DNA of 43,011 bases from Oscillospiraceae bacterium (GCA_017460835.1 JAFUAD010000049.1:1-43011), one strand, 5' to 3'. Positions 1-8,345 are shown, counted from the first letter of the stretch. Numbers and translations: made by a program. Notes: a model not told the origin generated them from the letters alone.

Positions 1-158
1 GCCCGCCTGACGGCTTGGCGGCGCATCTGCTTGCAGCTTTTCCGTCATCTTGCATGAAAACTCCTTGCTGGGCGACAGCCCAGCGGCGTCGTTTTCATAC
101 AATCTGACGAAAGATCTGACTGCGCATCTGCACCACCAGCTCTGTGCGGTGTTGCCTT
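1..158 (+). repeat. Partial copy of a ~180 bp terminal-inverted-repeat element
   Basis: This stretch is colinear, without indels, with 4944-5101, differing at only a few positions. The second copy is complete and has terminal inverted repeats of about 22 bp; here the left terminus lies off the window and only the right one (about 139-158, ending GTGCGGTGTTGCCTT) is visible. Similarity stops at 158, which marks the element edge. No transposase is encoded, so it is a short non-autonomous (MITE-like) or structured intergenic repeat. Confidence 0.85.
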
Positions 159-436
159 TATTCTACCATATCGGCGAAAAATTTGCAAGCTGCAAAAAAA
201 TACAAATTCCGCCGCAGGGAGCAGGTAGCCGGATTTTCGCAGTGTTTCCGGGGGAATACTCCCGAAATCTCCGTTTTTCTCGCGATTCCATGCATGGTCA
301 TCCTGTTTGCGTTTCGTGCAGAAATCCGCGTATCTGCTCAAAATTTGCAATATGAGGCATCTGCGCATAATTGTGCGGATTCGGGATATCCTAACTTTGC
401 GGAGCAACCGCGAAACCAATTAAAGGAGCGATCACG
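159..436. other. Intergenic, no recognised gene
   Basis: The stretch lies between the repeat edge and the DUF1540 gene. Small open frames here lack ribosome binding sites and look like chance. A weak promoter-like pair (TTGCAA at 345-350 and TAATTG at 368-373, 17 bp apart) could serve the next gene, but its -10 is poor. Nothing else was identified. Confidence 0.4.
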
Positions 437-613
437 ATGAACGATCGGAAGAACCCGAACATTCACTGCACCGTGGAGCAGTGCCGGCACAATCTGTGTA
501 CGGAGAACTACTGCACGCTTGACAGAGTGGACATCGGCACACACGAGGCCGACCCGACGGTCAAGGAATGCGTAGACTGCAATTCGTTTGAGAAGCGCAC
601 CGGCTGCTGCTGA
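437..613 (+). CDS. DUF1540 domain-containing protein
   Basis: A 58-residue Cys-rich protein read directly from the DNA. It begins MNDRKNPNIHCTVEQC and has Cys at 11, 16, 21, 26, 45, 48, 57 and 58. The pattern CxVxxCxxNxxxxC followed by ADPTVKECVDC is the DUF1540 signature, a small family widespread in Firmicutes, often in spore formers and of unknown function; the paired Cys suggest metal binding. The start is fixed by AAAGGAGCG at 422-430. It stands alone and ends at a hairpin shared with the convergent gene. Identification is firm; function is unknown. Confidence 0.85.
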   Translation: MNDRKNPNIHCTVEQCRHNLCTENYCTLDRVDIGTHEADPTVKECVDCNSFEKRTGCC

Positions 614-628
614 CCGGAACGGCAAAGA

Positions 629-668
629 AAAGGCGGAGAGAACCCGATTCCGGTTCCCTCCGCTTTTG
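629..668. terminator. Bidirectional Rho-independent terminator
   Basis: The stem GCGGAGAGAACC (633-644) pairs with GGTTCCCTCCGC (652-663) with one mismatch and a 7-nt loop. It is flanked by AAAA on the left and TTTT on the right, so it can stop both convergent transcripts. Confidence 0.85.
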
Positions 669-671
669 CTG

Positions 672-2267
672 TTATTTCTTGTCCTTGTCCTTGTCCTTTT
701 TCTTGTCCTTTTCCTCAGTCTTTTCATCTTCCTCTGCATCGGAATCATCCGATTGCTCCGGCTCGCCGCCGTCCTCTGCGTCATCCGCAGTCTTCCCGTC
801 GGCGCTCACCTTTGCAAGGCGCTTTTTGCGGGTCTCCTCGATGATCGACTGCACAAAGGCGTAACCGAGATATGCCATCAGAAGGATGATCTCCAGACCG
901 ATCACCGGCATCAGCGCATCGGATACACCGTTCTTCACGGTCGTCTTGACATCGGAGCTTGCCGGAACCAGAACCGAATATGCATTGGAGAGCGAGACAT
1001 TCTCATAGTAATCGTCCGAGGTCTCCTTGACCAGCTCGGTCAGATTCTTGATCTTTTCATCGAGCTTTGCAAGCTCGGTCTCGACATACTGCTTCTTGTC
1101 CTGCCCGCCGACCGAATTCAGGCGCAGTGCCTTCAGGCGCTGATTGTAATACTCGATCTGCTGGGTCGTGTGAGAGAGCTCTGCCTGCTTCGCGATCTTC
1201 TGCGCGATCATCTTGTCATACTGCTCCGAAGCAGTCGTGGTCTGGGTGTTGACGTTTTCACCGAAGATATACATATCGTCCTTGACATAGCTTTCGATGG
1301 ATGCCTCGATGGATTCGAGCTCCTCGCGGTACTCTGTCTTCTGGCGGGTCAGGTTTTCGATGCGGTATTCGTAATATGCCTGCACTCTCTCCTTGTCCTT
1401 TGTCACATTGTTGACGGTGATATAGGAGGAAATCATGTCGAGGTCGAGCTCCTGCACGGTGTTGATGGTATCGCGCAGATCGGCGAAGGTATAGCCGGTG
1501 ACGGTCGAGCGGAAGCGGGTCGTGTCGTCGGTCGCAAGGCTGTTGACATAGCGGCGGAGCTTGGTCAGTGAGTCATCGAACATATCGACGGCCTGTGCAT
1601 AATCGTAATCGGCATAATTCAGTGCGCCGAGCGAGGAGCCGAGCGGCTCATTGAAGCCGTAGGTCTTGTAGAAATACAGCTTGTACTGATCCAGCATGCT
1701 GTTGAGGAGCTGAACCGCGTCGGAGCGGGAGATGCCGGCCTCGCGGAAATTGAAGGAGATGCGGTACTGGGTCGAGAACCACGATTCATCTAAGATCGCC
1801 TGCGCGGCGGGCATGCCGTTTGTCGCATTCTCAAACACCTTGGAGTATGCGGTCAGGCGGTTGATGGTATCCTCCGGCACGATGCCGTAGATATCAATGC
1901 CGTTGCGGACGCTTTCGAGGAGCTCCAGCTCCATGCCGCAGTCGCTGAGCGCGCCCTCGATGACGGACGGGTTCTTCAGGCTGTTGGGATCGAAATCGGA
2001 GCCGTCGGGGTTTTTGCCCTTTTCGATTCCGTCATAGTTGAAGCTGACCAGTGCGCGCACCGGCGTGGAGGATGTGGTCGAGAAGAAGATGCTCAGGCCG
2101 ACGATCAGGCCGCCGATAATCACGGACACCAGAAACCACACCATGAAATATTTTTTCAGCTTTCTGAATACTGCGGAGAGCGAAATGATGACTTCGTCTT
2201 CGTGCTGCTTCTCCTCACTTTTCAGAATTACGTTTACATTCCGGCTTTCTTTTGATTTTTCAGCCAT
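672..2267 (-). CDS. Wzz/GumC-like polysaccharide chain-length (co-polymerase) membrane protein
   Basis: 531 residues from an ATG preceded by GGAGG; the open frame runs 43 codons further upstream but without a ribosome site. The topology is that of the Wzz family. A short cytoplasmic N-terminus leads to a transmembrane segment at about 41-62, a long extracytoplasmic region with predicted coiled coils (around residues 270-410), and a second segment at about 453-475. A cytoplasmic tail of about 55 residues is very acidic and ends in alternating K/D. Such proteins set the length of exported polysaccharide, usually beside glycosyltransferases and a tyrosine kinase; none are next to it here, so this is an orphan copy. 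Fold assignment is fairly secure, substrate unknown. Confidence 0.7.
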   Translation of the reverse strand: MAEKSKESRNVNVILKSEEKQHEDEVIISLSAVFRKLKKYFMVWFLVSVIIGGLIVGLSIFFSTTSSTPVRALVSFNYDGIEKGKNPDGSDFDPNSLKNPSVIEGALSDCGMELELLESVRNGIDIYGIVPEDTINRLTAYSKVFENATNGMPAAQAILDESWFSTQYRISFNFREAGISRSDAVQLLNSMLDQYKLYFYKTYGFNEPLGSSLGALNYADYDYAQAVDMFDDSLTKLRRYVNSLATDDTTRFRSTVTGYTFADLRDTINTVQELDLDMISSYITVNNVTKDKERVQAYYEYRIENLTRQKTEYREELESIEASIESYVKDDMYIFGENVNTQTTTASEQYDKMIAQKIAKQAELSHTTQQIEYYNQRLKALRLNSVGGQDKKQYVETELAKLDEKIKNLTELVKETSDDYYENVSLSNAYSVLVPASSDVKTTVKNGVSDALMPVIGLEIILLMAYLGYAFVQSIIEETRKKRLAKVSADGKTADDAEDGGEPEQSDDSDAEEDEKTEEKDKKKDKDKDKK

Positions 2268-2326
2268 GTTCGTATTCCTCCGTTTGATTGGATTGCCCGC
2301 AGGTTCACAGGGGCGTACATATAAAA

Positions 2327-2355
2327 AGTATATCACAATTTGTGTGATAAAGCAA
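2327..2355 (-). promoter_or_regulatory. Promoter with overlapping palindrome for the Wzz-like gene
   Basis: On the minus strand, TTGCTT (2350-2355) and TATACT (2327-2332) are 17 bp apart, about 60 bp upstream of the start codon. The spacer is filled by an inverted repeat, TATCACA (2331-2337) and TGTGATA (2343-2349), in the position of a repressor operator. Confidence 0.7.
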
Positions 2356-2400
2356 GAAGTTTGCTGCGCGATCGGATTTTTCTCTTTTTTGCACAAATCC

Positions 2401-2745
2401 CGGCCGGCCGGGCCGGCTGCCGTTACAGCAAAGCGACATCTTAACGAATTGTTCTATATTGGTTTGAATCCCGCCTGTTGGCGATTGGGCTTTGTGTATG
2501 CGGATTATGGGAGCATGAACCAAGCGGGCAGCACACTCCTGTGCTGCGGCGGGCAGTGCCCGCTGCCGATTCGCTTCGCACCATAATGAGCGGAGACAGA
2601 TTTCTTTTCTCAGCCGAATATTTTGGCACGCTTGGGCGTGCAGCCGGCAGTGCCGGCCTCCATTTTGCTTCGCACCATAATGAGCGGAGGCGTGTGTTTT
2701 TTCTCAGCCGAATATTTTGGCACGCTTGGGCGTGCAGCCGGGGAT
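2401..2745 (+). repeat. Mosaic intergenic repeat, block I
   Basis: The block contains modules that recur in blocks II-IV. One starts GGCTGCCGTTACAGCAAAGC (about 2413). One is a hairpin GCAGCACA-CTCC-TGTGCTGC (2528-2547) preceded by ATGAACCAA. A unit of about 78 bp runs from TTCGCTTCGCACCATAATGA to a small hairpin GCACGC-TTGG-GCGTGC and is present twice in tandem (2569-2647 and 2674-2741). The small open frames across it are chance. It sits directly upstream of the promoter at 2763. Confidence 0.8.
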
Positions 2746-2762
2746 TTTTCTTCCTGCTCCCA

Positions 2763-2791
2763 TTGAAATTTCGTGCATTATATGTTATAAT
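2763..2791 (+). promoter_or_regulatory. Promoter of the 2865-4623 unit
   Basis: TTGAAA (2763-2768) and a perfect TATAAT (2786-2791) are separated by 17 bp. The expected start of transcription is about 65 bp before the first gene. Confidence 0.85.
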
Positions 2792-2864
2792 ACTGTTAAT
2801 CGGGCAAAAAAGGGGAGTATCCCCGCAGAAAACCGAATGTTCAAGGCAAAAGGACGGATACGCA

Positions 2865-3356
2865 ATGAAATTTATAGATCAGCTCCGCGCCGAGGTCAAG
2901 CTGCACGGCGATATGGAAACGGATTTCCGGAGCAGGCGCTATCATCAGGCGCGCAATATCGCCGGAAAATATGTCGATCTGATCGAGGAGCAGGCGAGAA
3001 TCGCCGCACGCAGCGGAGAGTATGAGCAGCTTGAGGACAAGGCGCTCATCAGCGGCTTCCTTGTTCTCAATGACAAGGATTTCGAGATGCCGATTGTCGT
3101 GACGGAGAAGAAAAAGAAATTCATGCATAAGAAAATGCACGAAATTACGCTGAATCCCGAAAATGAACTGTTTGAGGTGTTCCTTTCCGCTTTTCAGCGG
3201 CTTTGCAGGGAGGAGCATATCATCTGCCATCCGTTTCAGGCGCAGATTCTCGACAAGGACGGCAGGCTGTGCTATCACACACTGCCCATGACGCTCAGAA
3301 AGCCCAAAAAGGAGAAAATACAGGCGTTCGGATTCCCGTATCAGATCGAATTCTGA
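2865..3356 (+). CDS. Conserved hypothetical cytosolic protein
   Basis: 163 residues from the ATG that follows AAAGGACGG; a longer upstream frame runs through repeat DNA and has no translation signal. The N-terminal half is helical and charged (MKFIDQLRAEVKLHGDM). The C-terminal half has alternating hydrophobic and basic stretches, a lysine run at about 84-92 (VTEKKKKFMHKK), and two Cys near residues 119 and 126. There is no signal peptide or membrane segment. I do not recognise the family. It is 31 nt upstream of the 2-hydroxyacyl-CoA dehydratase-family gene and shares its promoter, so the two are probably cotranscribed. Confidence 0.7.
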   Translation: MKFIDQLRAEVKLHGDMETDFRSRRYHQARNIAGKYVDLIEEQARIAARSGEYEQLEDKALISGFLVLNDKDFEMPIVVTEKKKKFMHKKMHEITLNPENELFEVFLSAFQRLCREEHIICHPFQAQILDKDGRLCYHTLPMTLRKPKKEKIQAFGFPYQIEF

Positions 3357-3387
3357 TCGGACTGACGCCGGAGAAAGGTTGAACACT

Positions 3388-4623
3388 ATGTCTGCACGGT
3401 TTACACCGGAAATGAAAAAAACACACACGATCCTCGTGCCGGATATGCTGCCGGTGCATTTCCAGCTTCTCATCAGCGTGCTGAAGCCTTACGGCTATCA
3501 CTGTGAGCTGCTGCGCACCTCCAGCCGCGCGGTCGTCGATGAGGGGCTGAAAAATGTCCACAACGACACCTGCTATCCTGCGCTGCTGGTCATCGGGCAG
3601 TTTATGGAGGCGCTGAAATCGGGGCGCTATGACCCCGATAAAACCGCCCTGCTCATTACCCAGACCGGCGGCGGCTGCCGTGCCTCCAATTATATCCACC
3701 TGCTGCGGAAAGCCATCGCGGAGCAGTTCCCGCAGGTTCCGGTCATTTCGCTGAATTTCTCCGGGCTCGAAAAGGACCCGAAATCCGGCTGGCAGATGAC
3801 CCCCGCCATTTTCCTGAAATTTCTCTATGCCGTGCTCTACGGCGATCTGCTCATGCTCGTTGCAAACCAGTGCAGACCGTATGAGATCAAAAAGGGCACG
3901 ACCGACAGGGTGCTGCTGAAATGGGAGAAGCGGCTGGAAAAAATGTTCAATTCCAGAGAATTCCTGCACACCAAGCGCAATTACAAGCGGATTCTCGACG
4001 ATTTTGCTGCGATTCCGCGCACGAAGCGGAATAAGATCCGCGTCGGCATTGTCGGCGAGATCTATGTCAAATATTCGCCGCTCGCAAACAATCATCTGGA
4101 GGACTATCTGCTCTCTGAGGGCTGCGAGCCGGTGATTCCGTCGCTGCTGGAATTTGTCATGTACTGCGCGATCGGAACCGGCGTCGAGGGCAAGCTGTAT
4201 CACTACATTGACAAGAAGGTGCTTGCGAATACCATCGGCTACAAGGCGATCTATGCGATGCAGAAGCAGCAGATCAAGGCGGTGAAAAAGCACGGCGTAT
4301 TCGACCCGCCGCATGACTTTGAGCATCTGCGGCACTGCGCCGACAAGTATTCCAATCAGGGCGTGAGCATGGGCGAGGGCTGGCTCATTACGGCGGAGAT
4401 GGCGGCGCTCGCCGAGACCGGAACCGAGAATATCATCTGCACGCAGCCGTTCGGCTGTCTGCCGAATCACATCGTGGCAAAGGGCATGATGCGCGTCATC
4501 AAGAATGCGTACCCCAATGCCAATATCACGGCGATCGACTACGACCCCGGCGCGACCCGCGTCAATCAGGAAAACCGCGTCAAGCTGATGCTTGCGAATG
4601 CGCGGAAGCCCGCGGAAAACTGA
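3388..4623 (+). CDS. 2-hydroxyacyl-CoA dehydratase-family protein (COG3581-like, stand-alone)
   Basis: 411 residues from ATG 3388, preceded by GAGAAAGG at suitable spacing; a TTG three codons earlier overlaps that site and is unlikely. It matches the C-terminal half of the large clostridial CoA-activase/dehydratase proteins: HNDTCYPALLVIGQ (Cys62), QTGGGCRASNY (Cys97) and CTQPFGCLPNHIVAKGM (Cys351, Cys357), Cys positions likely to bind an iron-sulfur cluster. In many relatives this part is fused to a BadF/HgdC-type ATPase activator; that half is absent here and none lies nearby, so a partner must be elsewhere. True substrates of this branch are not established; 'dehydratase' is a family name rather than a shown activity. 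Confidence 0.8.
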   Translation: MSARFTPEMKKTHTILVPDMLPVHFQLLISVLKPYGYHCELLRTSSRAVVDEGLKNVHNDTCYPALLVIGQFMEALKSGRYDPDKTALLITQTGGGCRASNYIHLLRKAIAEQFPQVPVISLNFSGLEKDPKSGWQMTPAIFLKFLYAVLYGDLLMLVANQCRPYEIKKGTTDRVLLKWEKRLEKMFNSREFLHTKRNYKRILDDFAAIPRTKRNKIRVGIVGEIYVKYSPLANNHLEDYLLSEGCEPVIPSLLEFVMYCAIGTGVEGKLYHYIDKKVLANTIGYKAIYAMQKQQIKAVKKHGVFDPPHDFEHLRHCADKYSNQGVSMGEGWLITAEMAALAETGTENIICTQPFGCLPNHIVAKGMMRVIKNAYPNANITAIDYDPGATRVNQENRVKLMLANARKPAEN

Positions 4624-4632
4624 GAATATTGA

Positions 4633-4670
4633 GAGCCTCCTGTTTTGGCACAGGAGGCTCTTTGCGTTTT
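4633..4670 (+). terminator. Rho-independent terminator
   Basis: A perfect 11-bp stem GAGCCTCCTGT (4633-4643) / ACAGGAGGCTC (4650-4660) is followed by TTTGCGTTTT, 10 nt after the dehydratase-family stop codon. Confidence 0.9.
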
Positions 4671-4711
4671 AGATTGAATTACGGGATCATTATGATTTTG
4701 ATTATTACGCC

Positions 4712-4898
4712 GCGGATTGCAAAGCAATCCGCATGGGGACGCCTCCTTCAGGCGTCCCCGCTCTGCAAAAAACATCCGCCGGATGTTTTTTGCAGATCTC
4801 CCCTTGCGAGGGCTGAAGGCTTGGGGAGTTTCGCCCACTGCGGTGGGCGACGAGGGGTGCTGCCCCTCGACCCCGCGAGCTTTTTGAAAAAAGCTCGC
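4712..4898. repeat. Array of consecutive perfect hairpins (palindrome cluster)
   Basis: Six inverted repeats follow one another: 4712-4732 (9-bp arms, loop AAA), 4735-4759 (10-bp arms), 4763-4795 (15-bp arms, loop GCC), 4832-4849 (CGCCCAC/GTGGGCG, loop TGCG), 4851-4869 (CGAGGGG/CCCCTCG) and 4875-4898 (GCGAGCTTTTT/AAAAAGCTCGC). The last three recur in inverted orientation at 8640-8702. Open frames through the array are chance products of the repeats. Confidence 0.85.
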
Positions 4899-4923
4899 CC
4901 CAAAACTTTTGAGTTTGCGCGAA

Positions 4924-5103
4924 TTAAGGCAACACCGCACAAAGCCCGCCTGACGGCTTGGCGGCACATCTGCTTGCAGCTTTTTCGTCATCTTGCACGA
5001 AAACTCCTTGCTGGGCGTCAGCCCAGCGGCGTCGTTTTCATACAATCTGACGAAAGATCTGACTGCGCATCTGCACCACCAGCTCTGTGCGGTGTTGCCT
5101 TAA
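4924..5103. repeat. Complete ~180 bp terminal-inverted-repeat element
   Basis: The left end TTAAGGCAACACCGCACA (4924-) is the reverse complement of the right end (-5103), giving arms of about 22 bp with one mismatch. The interior matches 1-158 without gaps. It encodes no transposase. It abuts the hairpin array on its left and lies 40 bp from the end of the lipoprotein gene on its right. Confidence 0.85.
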
Positions 5104-5143
5104 GTCTCTGCGGGATTTCGATTCGTTTCGCGTTCATTCCTTT

Positions 5144-6418
5144 TTAATCAAATTCGATCTCAGAAATGCAGGTGTCCTGATAGTTCTCGCCGGCGGTGAT
5201 CGCCTGAAGCGTCAGCTTGATCGTCGAGGTTTTCTTTCCGCTGCACAGGAATACGGGTAAGCTGCCGTAATCGAGATTGTCGCTGACCCAGACCCGGTAT
5301 ACCGAGCCGTCGTCAAATTCGGCGCGCAGCTCCGTCGGGCGGCCGTTGCTGCGGAAATGTGCCGCATCGGTTTGCAGCCCGCCGTATACCCGGATCGAAC
5401 TGACCGTCTGCGGCTCGGCGGCCGTGAGCGTCAGGGTCTCGCCGTAGCCGAGCCCCTCTGCGCCCTCCGCCCAGCATGTGCTGAGGTCGCCGTCCAGCAC
5501 ATTCTCTGCGGCGTAGGTGTATACGCTGTCGCCGTTTACCTCCGGCGCAAGCACCGAGCTCGCCGTCGCGACGGTGAACTCCGGCTTCGGGTAGCCGTCG
5601 TCCCGCTTCACGGTGATGACCTCCAGCTCCGGGTTATCCTGCCCCATGATGTATTCCGGGAACGCCCCCTGCGCCATGACGAAATCCTCCTTCGTCATGT
5701 AGTCGCCCGTCAGCGTGAAATGCAGCGTGATCTGCGCATGATTTTCCGCATCGGTATAGCTGAACGCGGAGGATGCCGGGGCGCCGCAGAAATATTCCCC
5801 GAGATCGCCGAAGGAAAAGGAATCCGCGCCGATCTGCTCCGCGTAATCGGCATATCTCCTGCCGGCGGTGTAGCCGTCAATCTCCATGCCGCCTGCATAG
5901 GTGTTGATCTTGTCGATCTCAATGCCGCTGTGCATCAGCATCTCGCGGAGTTGGGGCTCATAGCCCGAAAGGCTGCTGTCGCCCTGCGGGATGTAGTCAA
6001 AGCTCGTGTCGATGAAATAAAACCGCGTATGCGGAAACACCTGCTCATTGCAGAGATAGAAATACCCCGGAATTTCATCGGCCATCATTTCGTATTCGCC
6101 GCCCATGAGCCGGATGATCTCGGCAGCGGAGCTGTGGACGAGCTCCGGCAGCGTATAGGTATGCGGCGGCTCGCCGGGCTCTCCGGATTCGCCGGATTCG
6201 CCGGTTGCTGCGGTCGTGTCCGTCTGCCGGGGCGCCGTCGGGGTCGTAAGGGTTGTCTGCTGCGGGTCAGTTGCAGTGGTATCGGGCGCCGTGACCTCCG
6301 TGAGATCACCCTGCTCCGGCGCAGACCTGCCCGGTGCCGCGCAGCCTGTGATACCGGAAAGCGAGAGCAGCATTGCAGCGCCCGCCTCCGTTATGCGAAT
6401 CCATCGCCGATTGCTCAT
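5144..6418 (-). CDS. Lipoprotein with C-terminal discoidin-like (NADase-type glycan-binding) domain
   Basis: 424 residues from an ATG with AAAGGA upstream; 18 extra upstream codons lie inside the preceding gene. It has a signal peptide and lipobox (SGITGC, Cys near 26). A Thr/Pro/Gly-rich spacer of about 55 residues with GESGESGEPGEPP follows. The central part is unrecognised, with many Tyr and Asp. The last 135 residues read as a beta-sandwich (ENVLDGDLSTCWAEG, GLGYGETLTLT, SSIRVYGG, CISEIEFD), the pattern annotated as discoidin-like or NADase-type glycan-binding. It is probably surface-anchored and binds a ligand or polysaccharide. It starts 4 nt after the GGDEF gene stops, so the two are cotranscribed. 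Confidence 0.75.
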   Translation of the reverse strand: MSNRRWIRITEAGAAMLLSLSGITGCAAPGRSAPEQGDLTEVTAPDTTATDPQQTTLTTPTAPRQTDTTAATGESGESGEPGEPPHTYTLPELVHSSAAEIIRLMGGEYEMMADEIPGYFYLCNEQVFPHTRFYFIDTSFDYIPQGDSSLSGYEPQLREMLMHSGIEIDKINTYAGGMEIDGYTAGRRYADYAEQIGADSFSFGDLGEYFCGAPASSAFSYTDAENHAQITLHFTLTGDYMTKEDFVMAQGAFPEYIMGQDNPELEVITVKRDDGYPKPEFTVATASSVLAPEVNGDSVYTYAAENVLDGDLSTCWAEGAEGLGYGETLTLTAAEPQTVSSIRVYGGLQTDAAHFRSNGRPTELRAEFDDGSVYRVWVSDNLDYGSLPVFLCSGKKTSTIKLTLQAITAGENYQDTCISEIEFD

Positions 6419-6422
6419 GCTT

Positions 6423-8345
6423 TCAGTCCTTTCGCAGATAGCGTGAAGTCTTCTTCCTCTTTTTCTGTTCATACATGATCTGATCGGCCTGTGCGATCAG
6501 AGAAAACAGCTTCATCTCCGGTGTCACATTCGTCACGAAGGAGCCGATGCTCGCGGCGAGCGGATAGGGCTTCCCGATGATTCCGTTGACCTCGGCGAGA
6601 TGCTGCTTGAAATCCGCCTCCATTTTCGTGCCGGCATCCTCCGCTACGCCGGATGCGACCGCGATGAATTCATCGCCGCCGAACCGCGCACAGACGGCAT
6701 TTCCGGTGCAGATATCCCGGATGACGGAGGCAAGCCGCTGCAAGGCAAAGTCGCCCTCGTCATGGCCGTAATTGTCGTTGACATATTTGAGCCCGTCCAT
6801 ATCAATGAACGCGATCATGATGGAATCGCCGGATTCCATGCACTGCCGGAACATCCGGTCTGCGAGGCGGATAAAGCCGTTGCGGTTATAGATGCCGCAG
6901 AGCGGGTCGATCACATACAGCCGGTCGAGCTCCCGCACGGCATTGTTCAGGTGCAGCAGCTTCCGCACATTTTCCATCGAATGGCTGATGTTCATCATCA
7001 GCGAGTGGCAGTGCGAGCTCTTGAGCGGGAAGTCGCTGTTGGTGATGATATAGTATCCGAGGCAGCGCTCGCGGAAATGCAGCGGCAGGAAATAGCTGAC
7101 ATTGCCGCCGCTTTCGGGCTGAACCGGGTACATTTCCCCACTCCGGAATGCGCTGATGCTGCTGACGGTGCCGCGCTCCCAGATCAGCGGGGCGGACATG
7201 GTTTCCGTGTAGCCGCTGACGCAGTACGGCTGCTCCTCCTCGGCGCCCTTTTCATGAAACGCCTGCTGCCAGTCGTCACACAGGCAGATGCAGCATTTTT
7301 CGCACTGAAGCTCGTGCATGAAGCTGCCGATGGATTGCAGCAGCGCTTCCTCGGTCTCCGCCTCCGCGAGCGCGGAGGTCATCCGGTTCAGGAGCGAGAC
7401 GCCCGTCCGGCTGCTGTTCAGGAGCTCATAGGTCTTTTTCTTGTATCTGCGGATGTCGGTCTCCTCGCTGTCCGTGCAGCCGCAGCTCTCGCGGAATACC
7501 GGGAATGCTTCCATCGAGACCGTCTGCCCGCCCGGTTCCCCGCCGATCACGCGCAGCACCGTGCTGCACGCCTGATATCCGGCGTCAAAGAGCGGCCGGC
7601 TGACCGTCGTCAGCGCGGGGCAGTGATACTGTGCATAGAAGGTATTGTCAAAGCCGGTGACGAGAATATCCTCCGGGATGCGGACGCCGCTGCGCTCCAG
7701 TGTGCGCATTGCCTCAAGCGCCATCGCATCGTTTGCGGAGATGATCGCATCGGGGAGCGGCTTGCCGGAGCTGAGCAGCGCCTCGGCTGCTCTTGCGCCG
7801 TCCGCCGGACGGAATTCGCCGGGGAACAGATCCTCCTCCGAAACGGGCAGGCCGTGCTCCGCCATGACGTCAAGGAACGACTGCATCCGCAGATCCGCCT
7901 CCGGATTGCCCGGTGTTCCGGCGATAAAGCAGAGCCGCTTTGCGCCGTGCTCCTCGATGATATGCTCGACGATCCTGCGCATTGCCTTTGCGTTGTTGAT
8001 GCGGATATTGCAGAACTCCTCTGCATCGCTGCCGTCGAGGATCGCGGCGGGAATGCCGGAGGCACGCACGCGGCTGAGCACCTTTTCCCGCTCGGCGCTG
8101 TTGCCGACGGTATTGGTCATCAGGATCGCGCCGTCGAACCGGTCAAACCGGATCAGGTTATAGATGTTGTATTCCCCGATGTCATAGAGGCCGCTGCCGA
8201 GCACGCCGCCGAACGCGGTAAAGCATGCGATATTCGCCTGCTGCTCCCTTGCACATGCAATGATGCCCTTTAGGACGCTCTGCTGATATTCCTCGTCGAT
8301 GCCGGCGAGAATGACTGCGATGTGCTTTGGTGCGGGTGCATGCAT
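6423..8345 (-). CDS. LacI-type sensor / GAF-like / GGDEF diguanylate cyclase
   Basis: 640 residues, no transmembrane segment. Residues 1-290 match the periplasmic-binding-protein fold of LacI-family regulators (HIAVILAGIDEEYQQSVLKG, SANDAMALEAMR, VTGFDNTFYA) but without the DNA-binding helix-turn-helix. About 300-440 looks like a GAF domain with a Cys-rich strand (CEKCCICLCDDW). About 465-635 is a GGDEF domain with an intact ARFGGDEF at 556-560. The RxxD inhibitory site expected just before it is not there (TGNA), so product feedback at that site is unlikely. I infer a cytosolic cyclic-di-GMP synthase gated by a small ligand, possibly a sugar. The downstream lipoprotein gene follows by 4 nt. 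Confidence 0.85.
   Translation of the reverse strand: MHAPAPKHIAVILAGIDEEYQQSVLKGIIACAREQQANIACFTAFGGVLGSGLYDIGEYNIYNLIRFDRFDGAILMTNTVGNSAEREKVLSRVRASGIPAAILDGSDAEEFCNIRINNAKAMRRIVEHIIEEHGAKRLCFIAGTPGNPEADLRMQSFLDVMAEHGLPVSEEDLFPGEFRPADGARAAEALLSSGKPLPDAIISANDAMALEAMRTLERSGVRIPEDILVTGFDNTFYAQYHCPALTTVSRPLFDAGYQACSTVLRVIGGEPGGQTVSMEAFPVFRESCGCTDSEETDIRRYKKKTYELLNSSRTGVSLLNRMTSALAEAETEEALLQSIGSFMHELQCEKCCICLCDDWQQAFHEKGAEEEQPYCVSGYTETMSAPLIWERGTVSSISAFRSGEMYPVQPESGGNVSYFLPLHFRERCLGYYIITNSDFPLKSSHCHSLMMNISHSMENVRKLLHLNNAVRELDRLYVIDPLCGIYNRNGFIRLADRMFRQCMESGDSIMIAFIDMDGLKYVNDNYGHDEGDFALQRLASVIRDICTGNAVCARFGGDEFIAVASGVAEDAGTKMEADFKQHLAEVNGIIGKPYPLAASIGSFVTNVTPEMKLFSLIAQADQIMYEQKKRKKTSRYLRKD

Noticed and set aside
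588-1571. Long plus-strand open frame (327 codons)
   Set aside because: It is antisense to the Wzz-like gene, has no ribosome site, and reads as Leu/Arg-rich shadow of a GC-rich coding strand.
3379-3387. TTG start for the dehydratase-family gene
   Set aside because: It falls at the end of the ribosome site GAGAAAGG; the ATG at 3388 has correct spacing.
4566-5147. Open frames through the hairpin array and the TIR element
   Set aside because: They consist of translated repeats, lack ribosome sites, and occur in both orientations.
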